From the NCBI GenBank assembly GCA_963625295.1, contig CAVFTC010000010.1, positions 1 through 38,082 of the forward strand: a DNA stretch of 38,082 nt. The letters run 5' to 3'. Source of the DNA: CAG-488 sp963625295 (lineage in GTDB: Bacteria; Bacillota; Clostridia; Oscillospirales; Acutalibacteraceae). The position numbers and the translations under genes were made by a program. How positions within the stretch are numbered: the stretch's first letter is position 1; each line of letters starts with the position of its first letter. Below the pieces are notes generated by a model. That model worked only from the letters and a program-made list of their open reading frames with translations. It did no database searches and was not told the DNA's origin. Below are positions 32,536-38,082 of the stretch, in pieces.

Positions 32536-33246
32536 ATGAATAACAAGAATGAAAAAAAGAGCAAGTGGCAAAATTCAAAGGTTTTCTATGCCGTTGTAAT
32601 GTCGCTTGTGATTGCAATAGTCGGTGTGGCATCTGTTATATATAATCTTTCCAAGGTTAAAAATATTTTGCCCGATACCGGTTACTATTCCGTAACATCA
32701 AAGGGAAGGACAACCGCCGAGCACATTGCCAACAAGCCGCAGACGGGTGTGCCAGACGACAGAGATTCGACCGAAGCCACGACCGAAAAGACAACCGCCA
32801 ACGACCTCAACCGACCGTACACCGGCAAATATCTTTTGCCGCTGAATTCAACGGTTTCAAAAAGCTTCAGCGACGGCAACATGGTTTTTTCCAAGACAAT
32901 GAACGACTGGCGCACCCACGACGGAATTGACATCAAGGGGAATATCGGCGACAACGCCGTGGCAATCAACGACGGAAAGGTTACGGCGGTTTATAACGAT
33001 GCGCTTTGGGGCGACATTATCGAAATCGAACACGGCAACGGGCTGAAAGCAAAATACTGCGGAATTAAATCCGAGCTGAAAGCCGACGCAACGGTTAAGC
33101 AGGGTCAGGTTATCGGCACGGTAACGCAGATCCCGATTGAAAAGGAGGACGGCGTTCATGTCCACCTTGAAACCTCGGTCGAGGACAAAACGGTTGACCC
33201 GGTGAAAGCGCTCAATCTCATGTCCGACACCGCAACAACGGAATAA
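32536..33246 (+). CDS. Membrane-anchored M23 (LytM-type) peptidase
   Basis: A 236-residue protein with a basic cytosolic tip, one membrane segment (about residues 16-36) and a Thr-rich linker. The C-terminal M23 domain has the first zinc motif as RTHDGIDI (HxxxD), the loop EIEHGNGLKAKYCGI and the second motif VHVHLE (HxH). The zinc and catalytic residues appear complete, so it may cleave peptidoglycan cross-bridges or be a SpoIIQ-like anchor. The layout recalls SpoIIQ, but no partner (spoIIIA) is visible. AGGAGGAG is a strong ribosome binding site for ATG 32536. No good promoter was found. Its stop codon touches the palindromic element. Confidence 0.88.
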   Translation: MNNKNEKKSKWQNSKVFYAVVMSLVIAIVGVASVIYNLSKVKNILPDTGYYSVTSKGRTTAEHIANKPQTGVPDDRDSTEATTEKTTANDLNRPYTGKYLLPLNSTVSKSFSDGNMVFSKTMNDWRTHDGIDIKGNIGDNAVAINDGKVTAVYNDALWGDIIEIEHGNGLKAKYCGIKSELKADATVKQGQVIGTVTQIPIEKEDGVHVHLETSVEDKTVDPVKALNLMSDTATTE

Positions 33247-33285
33247 AGGCAACACCGCACACCTCAATTGTGCGATGTTGCCTAA
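33244..33285 (+). repeat. Palindromic 3'-end element, copy 6
   Basis: Starts within the stop codon of the M23 gene: TAAAGGCAACACCGCAC, loop ACCTCAATT, GTGCGATGTTGCCTA. AGGCAACA pairs with TGTTGCCT and CGCAC with GTGCG. It is the most complete copy besides copy 1, followed by AAAAA rather than T. Confidence 0.65.
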
Positions 33286-33291
33286 AAATAA

Positions 33292-33325
33292 GCTGTACCG
33301 GCGCACAACCGATACAGCGTTTTTA
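33292..33325 (+). terminator. Intrinsic terminator after the M23 gene
   Basis: GCTGTA pairs with TACAGC, and CGG with CCG across a one-base mismatch, followed by GTTTTTATT. It ends just inside the convergent XRE gene. Confidence 0.6.
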
Positions 33326-33574
33326 TTCGTCATCATTTTCGTCAAAGCAATAATCGTTAAGTTCTTCAAAATCAAGAAATTCCGAAAGGGTCATATTAAA
33401 TGCAATAGCAATTTTATGCAAGGTTTTGACTCGTGGATTTTTTGTTTCACCTCTCACGATGTTATCCAAGGTTGACTGCTTAACATCGCTCATGGTCGCA
33501 AGCTTGTTGATTGATATTCCCCTTTTATTGCAAAGCGATTTTATCCTGTTTATATACAGCTCGCCATACTCCAT
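33323..33574 (-). CDS. XRE-family helix-turn-helix regulator
   Basis: An 83-residue protein that is nearly all HTH domain: INRIKSLCNKRGISINKLAT, the recognition region SDVKQSTLDNIVRGETKNP, and the helix VKTLHKIAIAFNMTLSEFLDFEE. An acidic tail ends it (CFDENDDE). Such minimal Cro/CI-like regulators usually repress their own promoter. Two ACCC-N6-GGGT palindromes flank its start region (33596 and 33644). AGGTG is five bases before the ATG. No phage or toxin gene is adjacent. Confidence 0.88.
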   Translation of the reverse strand: MEYGELYINRIKSLCNKRGISINKLATMSDVKQSTLDNIVRGETKNPRVKTLHKIAIAFNMTLSEFLDFEELNDYCFDENDDE

Positions 33575-33595
33575 ATCTTCACCTCATCATATCTT

Positions 33596-33657
33596 ACCCT
33601 TTTACGGGTTAATATAATGATAATATGCAGTTTTACACAAATTACCCGTATTCGGGT
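33596..33657 (-). promoter_or_regulatory. Paired palindromic operator-like sites upstream of the XRE gene
   Basis: Two copies of ACCC-N6-GGGT at 33596-33609 and 33644-33657, 48 bp apart. The second is a full palindrome (TACCCGTATTCGGGTA). Between them on the minus strand lie TATTAT and TATATT, possible -10 elements with a weak -35 (TTGTGT). The second copy also lies shortly after the asnB stop codon and could serve as a weak hairpin there. Confidence 0.5.
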
Positions 33658-33670
33658 AGATGTCAGTATC

Positions 33671-35248
33671 TTATTTACCGCTGTCGCCGTAGTTGGAAAG
33701 AACTCTTGCTGACGGGTCGTTTACATCACAGCCCTCCCAGCTCTTGTTCGGCATCCAGAAGTCAACTATCATCTGCGACTGACCCGGATAATATTTTTCA
33801 AAAATCTCTCTGTAAAGAAGCGATTCCTTTGTGAACGGCTTTGCGTGGTCGTACTTCTCGCACTTCTCGGCAAATTCTTCATCGGTATAGTAAGTGCTTG
33901 CAAACTCCTTGAGGTAGTCAACCATTGAATGACCTACAGCGTCGGAGAAAGCAGCCTTTTCACGGTAAAGAATGTCGTGCGGAAGATAATCGCCCTCGAA
34001 TGCGTGGCGAAGCAGATACTTGCCCTTGCCGTACTTGTTGAGCTTCTTCTCGGGGTCAACGGACATTACATATTTCACAAAATCGAGGTCGCCGAACGGA
34101 ACACGGGCTTCAAGGCTGTTGACCGAAATACAGCGGTCGGCACGAAGAACATCGTACATATGAAGCTCACGAATTCTCTTCTGCGATTCCTTCTGGAACT
34201 CCTCGGCAGACGGAGCAAAGTCCGTGTACTTGTAGCCGAAAAGCTCGTCAGAAATTTCACCCGTCAGAAGGACTCGGATATCCGTGTTCTCGTGAATCCA
34301 TTTGCAAAGAAGATACATGCCCATCGAAGCACGGATTGTCGTGATATCAAATGTTCCGAGAAGATGAATAACATCGTCAAGCGAATCGAGAACCTGCTGC
34401 TTTGTCATGATGACCTCGGTGTGGTCGCTGCCGATATAGTCCGCAACCTGCTTTGCATATTTGAGGTCGATTGCGTCCTCGCTCATGCCGATTGCAAAGG
34501 TACGGATCGGCTTGTCGCTCTTTTTTTGAGCAATTGCACATACAAGAGAGGAATCAAGTCCGCCGGAAAGAAGGAAGCCGACTTTTGCGTCCGCAACAAG
34601 TCTTTTTTCAACACCTGCAACGAGCTTGTCATGAATTTTCGAGCAAATCTCGTCAAGCGAATCGTAGCTGATCTTGTCAACTGCGGCAATATCGCAGTAG
34701 CAATAAAATTCGCCGTCCTTATAATAATGTCCCGGAGGGAACGGCATAATGTCCTTGCACATCGGCACAAGGTTTTTCGCTTCGCTGGCAAAAACGATTG
34801 TACCATTTTCGTCATGACCGTAATAAAGCGGTCTGATGCCGATCGGATCTCTTGCGGCTATATACTCGCCCGTTTGCGCATCGTAGATTATCATTGCGAA
34901 TTCGGCGTCAAGCATTCCGAACATATCGACGCCGTACTCACGGTACATCGGAAGAATTATCTCGCAATCCGAGCCGCTCTTAAAGGTATATTTTTTGCTC
35001 AACTCCGCTTTTGTTTTTTCAAAGCCGTAAAGCTCGCCGTTGCAAACAGCATAGCTGCCGTCAAGCTCAAACGGCTGCATTCCGTCGGGAGTCAAGCCCA
35101 TTATAGAAAGACGGTGAAAGCCCAAAAGTCCCTTGCCCGTATCAACGATTCGGCTGTCGTCAGGTCCTCTCGATACCGTCTTATCAAAGCCTTTTTTAAA
35201 TCTTTCAAAATCGTCACAGCTGTCGCAGTAACCCATAATTGAACACAT
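33671..35248 (-). CDS. asnB: Glutamine-hydrolysing asparagine synthetase
   Basis: Makes asparagine from aspartate, ATP and glutamine. The 525-residue protein starts MCSIMGY, with Cys2 as the N-terminal nucleophile of the glutaminase domain. This domain also has VSRGPDDSR, GFHRLSIMG and NGELYGFE. The synthetase domain carries the PP-loop LLSGGLDSSLVCA, then LLTGEISDELFGYKY, EARVPFGDLDFVKY, GKYLLRHAFEG and KAAFSDAVG. The ATG at 35248 follows GGAGGA by seven bases. A frame open to 35422 runs back through the T-box and is not coding. The T-box with an AAC specifier indicates control by uncharged tRNA-Asn. It lies downstream of glnN, the source of its glutamine. Confidence 0.95.
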   Translation of the reverse strand: MCSIMGYCDSCDDFERFKKGFDKTVSRGPDDSRIVDTGKGLLGFHRLSIMGLTPDGMQPFELDGSYAVCNGELYGFEKTKAELSKKYTFKSGSDCEIILPMYREYGVDMFGMLDAEFAMIIYDAQTGEYIAARDPIGIRPLYYGHDENGTIVFASEAKNLVPMCKDIMPFPPGHYYKDGEFYCYCDIAAVDKISYDSLDEICSKIHDKLVAGVEKRLVADAKVGFLLSGGLDSSLVCAIAQKKSDKPIRTFAIGMSEDAIDLKYAKQVADYIGSDHTEVIMTKQQVLDSLDDVIHLLGTFDITTIRASMGMYLLCKWIHENTDIRVLLTGEISDELFGYKYTDFAPSAEEFQKESQKRIRELHMYDVLRADRCISVNSLEARVPFGDLDFVKYVMSVDPEKKLNKYGKGKYLLRHAFEGDYLPHDILYREKAAFSDAVGHSMVDYLKEFASTYYTDEEFAEKCEKYDHAKPFTKESLLYREIFEKYYPGQSQMIVDFWMPNKSWEGCDVNDPSARVLSNYGDSGK

Positions 35249-35280
35249 AATAAAATCCTCCGTGAATTTTTTCAGCATAG

Positions 35281-35500
35281 AATAGGGCAGGTGCCGTAAC
35301 CCGCTGTGCCACCTATTTTTGTTCTTTGAGGCCTCTGTCAAGACCCTGTCACGGTAACGGTTGACCTCCGTCTCACCTACTCGAAAAATCTTTCGGATCG
35401 AAGCTCGCCGGATGTTATTCATGCAGCTTCCGCTGTGCGGCTTCCACCGTTCCGCACTCTCTGAGAGTGAACCTCTGCGTTACTTCTTCCGACTCAAACG
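35281..35500 (-). promoter_or_regulatory. T-box riboswitch for asnB, Asn (AAC) specifier
   Basis: On the minus strand in order: the AGTA loop motif (35484-35481), CAGAGAG (35463-35457), a stem GTGCGG/CCGCAC enclosing GGTGGAAG (the distal GNUG-type box), then GAATAACATCC, where AAC at 35416-35414 is the specifier, opposite AGTA. Near the gene AATAGG, TGGCACA, GCGGG, loop, CCTGC, CCTATT (35319-35281) forms the antiterminator with its 7-nt bulge. TGGC would pair with the tRNA end GCCA, which fits the G73 discriminator of tRNA-Asn. The bulge ends ACA instead of the usual ACC. I see no T-rich terminator, so control may be at translation. Confidence 0.85.
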
Positions 35501-35536
35501 CCTTTTCTTTATTTGTTGCTTATCGACTGTCGTTTT

Positions 35537-35581
35537 GGTATCTGACTGCCCCTCCCGCATATGCAGGAGGGACACGATACC
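35537..35581 (-). other. Structured element between glnN and the asnB T-box
   Basis: On the minus strand GGTATC ... GATACC forms an outer stem. Inside it a strong hairpin pairs CCCTCC with GGAGGG and continues with GCAT/ATGC, separated by the internal loop GTGT/GCAGTCA. No T tract follows, so it is not a standard terminator; it may be a processing or stability hairpin in a glnN-asnB transcript. No convincing promoter for asnB was found here. Confidence 0.45.
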
Positions 35582-35609
35582 GAGAAAGGATAAATCAATA
35601 AGGAGTTGT

Positions 35610-37706
35610 TTATTTTACGCCGAAGAGGAGATCGCCGTAGGTCGGGAACGGCCAGTAGCTCTCTGCCGTGATCGTCTCCGCCTCATCGCAGGCGATACGA
35701 AGAACGGACATCTTCGGAATTACATCGTCACGGATAGCCTCGGAAGCCTCTGTGACATCCTTTATCGTGTTGTACTTAACAAGCGCAGTTTCAAGCTCTT
35801 TTGTTGCGCCGTACATTTCGTCAACGAGAACGGAAAGCTTCTTGAGCATATCCTCCTCATACTTTACGGAAATTCCGGCGACGGAATTCTTCTTTGCGCT
35901 GTAGGCTGTTGCAATGTCGGAAACATACTTTTCAACGGCAGGAATGATTTCCTTCCTTGCCATGTCAACCATTGTGTTGCCCTCGATGTTTACGGTCTTG
36001 CAGTAGTTTTCAAGAGTGATCTCATAACGGGATACGATCTCGGCAGGAGAGAATATCTTGTGTGCCGTGAGCATATCGACATTCTTCTTCTCAAGCAGGG
36101 TCGGAAGCGCATCGGGAGTTGTGCGGAGGTTGAGAAGTCCTCTCTTTTCCGTAGCCTCCTTGATCCATGCGTCGTCGTAGCCGTTGCCGTTGAAGATGAT
36201 TCTCTTGTGATCCTTGATGGTCTTTTTGATCATTTCATGGAGAGCTGTTTCAAAATCATCAACGCCCTCAAGACGGTCTGCGTAAATTTTAAGGCTCTCG
36301 GCAACTGCGGCGTTAAGCATGATGTTTGTGCAGGCGATGCTGTTTGCCGAACCGAGCATACGGAACTCAAACTTATTGCCCGTGAAAGCAAACGGTGAAG
36401 TACGGTTTCTGTCCGTTGTGTCTCTGAGGAACTTCGGAAGAACATGAACGCCGAGCTTCATGACTGTCTTTTCCGTTCCGCTATACGGCTTGTCGCTTTC
36501 GATAGCCTCAAGAACCTCTGTCAGCTCATCGCCGAGGAAGATTGAAACAACTGCCGGCGGTGCTTCGTTCGCACCGAGTCTGTGGTCGTTTCCTGCCGAC
36601 GCAACGGAAAGACGAAGAAGATCCTGATAATCATCAACCGCCTTAATAACTGCGCAAAGGAAAAGCAGGAACTGAGCGTTCTCGTAAGGAGTTTCACCCG
36701 GAGTAAGAAGGTTTACGCCGGTGTCGGTTGCCATCGACCAGTTGTTGTGCTTGCCGCTACCGTTTACACCTGCGAACGGCTTCTCATGAAGGAGGCATAC
36801 AAGGCCGTGCTTTGAAGCAACCTTCTGCATAATCTCCATTGTTATCTGGTTGTGGTCTGTGGCAATGTTGGTTGTTGAATAAATCGGAGCAAGCTCATGC
36901 TGAGCGGGAGCAACCTCGTTGTGCTCCGTCTTTGCAAGAATGCCGAGCTTCCAAAGCTCCTCGTTGAGGTCTGCCATATATTCGGCAACTCTCGGCTTGA
37001 TAACGCCGAAATAGTGATCGTCCATTTCCTGACCCTTCGGCGGCTTTGCACCGAAAAGAGTTCTGCCGGTAAACTTCAAATCCTTGCGCTTCTCGTACAT
37101 CTCCTTGTCAACAAGGAAATATTCCTGCTCCGGTCCGACCGAGGTGCGAACACATTTTACATCGTCATTGCCGAAAAGCTTGAGGATTCTCATTGCCTGC
37201 TTGTTAAGAGCCTGCATCGAACGAAGAAGCGGTGTTTTCTTGTCGAGAGCCTCGCCGCCGTATGAGCAGAAAGCGGTGGGAATACAAAGGGTGTTACCCT
37301 TGATAAATGCATATGATGTGGGATCCCATGCGGTGTAGCCTCTTGCCTCAAATGTTGCACGAAGTCCGCCTGAGGGGAATGATGATGCGTCGGGCTCGCC
37401 CTTGATAAGCTCCTTGCCCGAAAATTCCATGATTACTCTGCCGTCGGGAGCAGGAGAAATAAAGCTGTCGTGCTTCTCGGCCGTTATACCCGTAAGCGGC
37501 TGGAACCAGTGTGTGAAATGGGTTGCGCCGTTTGCGACCGCCCAGTCCTTCATCGCCTGAGCAACTGCATTTGCAACATCGGGATTAAGGCTTCTGCCCT
37601 CGTCAATGGTTCTCTTAAGCGAACGATAAACATCTGTTGACAAATTAGCTTTCATCACCCTGTCGTCAAAAACAAGACTTCCGAAATACTCCGGTACGGT
37701 TTTCAT
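35610..37706 (-). CDS. glnN: Type III glutamine synthetase
   Basis: Makes glutamine from glutamate, ammonia and ATP. The 698-residue protein belongs to the GSIII family (GlnN), much longer than GSI or GSII. Diagnostic segments are the N-terminal FGSLVFDD, FEARGYTAWDPTSYAFI, the metal-binding GPEQEYFLVD, KTEHNEVAPAQHELAPIY, NGSGKHNNWS with the catalytic-site histidine, and RTSPFAFTGNKFEFRMLGS. The start is ATG 37706, with AAGGAG eight bases upstream; a GTG nine bases upstream overlaps the site. A terminator hairpin lies in its leader and a tandem repeat array further upstream. With asnB it forms a nitrogen assimilation locus. Confidence 0.96.
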   Translation of the reverse strand: MKTVPEYFGSLVFDDRVMKANLSTDVYRSLKRTIDEGRSLNPDVANAVAQAMKDWAVANGATHFTHWFQPLTGITAEKHDSFISPAPDGRVIMEFSGKELIKGEPDASSFPSGGLRATFEARGYTAWDPTSYAFIKGNTLCIPTAFCSYGGEALDKKTPLLRSMQALNKQAMRILKLFGNDDVKCVRTSVGPEQEYFLVDKEMYEKRKDLKFTGRTLFGAKPPKGQEMDDHYFGVIKPRVAEYMADLNEELWKLGILAKTEHNEVAPAQHELAPIYSTTNIATDHNQITMEIMQKVASKHGLVCLLHEKPFAGVNGSGKHNNWSMATDTGVNLLTPGETPYENAQFLLFLCAVIKAVDDYQDLLRLSVASAGNDHRLGANEAPPAVVSIFLGDELTEVLEAIESDKPYSGTEKTVMKLGVHVLPKFLRDTTDRNRTSPFAFTGNKFEFRMLGSANSIACTNIMLNAAVAESLKIYADRLEGVDDFETALHEMIKKTIKDHKRIIFNGNGYDDAWIKEATEKRGLLNLRTTPDALPTLLEKKNVDMLTAHKIFSPAEIVSRYEITLENYCKTVNIEGNTMVDMARKEIIPAVEKYVSDIATAYSAKKNSVAGISVKYEEDMLKKLSVLVDEMYGATKELETALVKYNTIKDVTEASEAIRDDVIPKMSVLRIACDEAETITAESYWPFPTYGDLLFGVK

Positions 37707-37723
37707 AATCAACACTCCTTTTT

Positions 37724-37783
37724 AAAAAATCAAAAACGGGGCAGAGAGTCCATGATACCTCATGAGACGCCGTTGCCCCGTTT
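37724..37783 (-). terminator. Terminator-like hairpin in the glnN leader
   Basis: On the minus strand a perfect 10-bp stem AAACGGGGCA (37783-37774) with TGCCCCGTTT (37743-37734), followed by TTGATTTTTT right before the ribosome binding site. The apical part can pair further (CATGA/TCATG around GGTA). It could terminate an upstream transcript or attenuate glnN. Confidence 0.75.
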
Positions 37784-37825
37784 AATATACTGTTGTAATT
37801 TTTATACGCCGCTGCAATAAGCTTC

Positions 37826-38082
37826 GGCGTGCTATAAGCTTCCGCGTTGTTGTTTGTAACACATCGGTTTCAGGGCGGGTCGGTGCAGACATACACCGGT
37901 ATTTCAAGCCGACCCAACGCAGAAAACGGCGTGCTATAAACTTCGCTTTATTGCTTAGAGTGCGTCGGTTTCAAGACGGGTCGGTGCAGACATACACCGG
38001 TATTTCAAGCCGACCCAACGCAGAAAGCGGCGTGCTATAAACTTCGCTTTATTGCTTAGAGTGCGTCGGTTTCAAGACGGGT
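37826..38082. repeat. Tandem ~101-bp repeat array, cut by the window edge
   Basis: Units start at 37826, 37928 and 38029 (steps of 102 and 101 bp), each opening with GGCGTGCTATAA. The second half of the unit is essentially identical in the first two units and contains GGGTCGG, later CCGACCC (an outer inverted repeat), with CGGTG/CACCG inside. The stretch after GGCGTGCTATAA differs between units one and two, while unit three matches unit two as far as visible. No ORF runs through it. A further hairpin (CGCCG/CGGCG, 37808-37830) lies between the array and the glnN leader. Confidence 0.8.

Noticed and set aside
33929..35242. 437-aa open frame antisense to asnB
   Set aside because: It is the reverse-strand shadow of a well-supported gene, has no ribosome binding site and no recognisable domain.
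35249..35422. N-terminal extension of asnB
   Set aside because: It would place Cys2 of the glutaminase domain internally and translates the T-box; MCSIMGY with its own GGAGGA is the true start.
35361..36398. 345-aa open frame across the asnB T-box and the end of glnN
   Set aside because: It runs over a structured regulatory RNA and the opposite strand of glnN; no translation signals.
37724..37830. ANTAR-type tandem hairpin motif before glnN
   Set aside because: Two hairpins are present, but neither shows a six-base loop with the expected A and G positions.
37826..38082. CRISPR array
   Set aside because: The repeated unit is ~101 bp with nearly no unique spacer, and no cas gene is present.

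Overview
The window looks like chromosomal DNA of a Gram-positive anaerobe of the Clostridia, most likely a gut Ruminococcus-type member of the Oscillospiraceae. The reasons are the gene order nusB-xseA-xseB-ispA-dxs-tlyA-nadK-argR-recN, a lysine riboswitch and an asparagine T-box, a type III glutamine synthetase, meso-diaminopimelate dehydrogenase, strong GGAGG ribosome binding sites, sigma-A promoters close to consensus, and a secreted protein ending in a type I dockerin. The species is inferred, not proven. Almost all of the window is housekeeping DNA; the less ordinary material is in the intergenic regions.

Layout. 81-1564 (minus): ddl with a coupled DUF1934 gene. 1817-7668 (plus): an unrecognised 289-aa gene, gyrB, gyrA and mgsA. 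7795-8442: a zinc-ribbon membrane protein. 8491-11624: hisS-aspS. 11700-12330: a small AT-rich island with two tiny divergent genes (zinc ribbon and ribbon-helix-helix). 12329-14095: a HAD phosphatase and trpS, divergent, with overlapping promoters. 14180-16844: two divergent envelope or secreted proteins (a DUF348/G5/3D protein and a dockerin protein) around a 450-bp intergenic region with two perfect consensus promoters.

16944-26298 (minus): one long collinear cluster starting at nusB. It covers antitermination, a TsaD-like paralog, exonuclease VII, isoprenoid precursor synthesis, TlyA, NAD kinase, ArgR and RecN. Its leader carries a terminator-like hairpin. 26483-30820 (minus): a lysine riboswitch with visible terminator and antiterminator, then dapA-dapB-ddh-lysA, which is the dehydrogenase branch of lysine/DAP synthesis. 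30821-32400 (minus): an AbrB-like regulator with an ABC transporter. 32536-33574: an M23 peptidase and an XRE regulator with a repeated operator-like palindrome. 33671-37706 (minus): glnN and asnB. asnB has a T-box with an AAC specifier, glnN has a terminator hairpin in its leader, and a tandem ~101-bp repeat array runs off the right edge.

Together the genes cover DNA topology, tRNA charging, nitrogen assimilation (glutamine to asparagine), lysine/DAP and D-Ala-D-Ala supply for peptidoglycan, and isoprenoid precursors. The best candidates for undescribed biology are: a ~40-bp palindromic element found six times, always at the 3' end of a gene and often sharing its stop codon; the tandem structured repeats upstream of glnN; the nusB leader; and the repeated TTGTAAC-type boxes between the two envelope genes. 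No CRISPR array, tRNA, rRNA, transposase or phage gene was seen.
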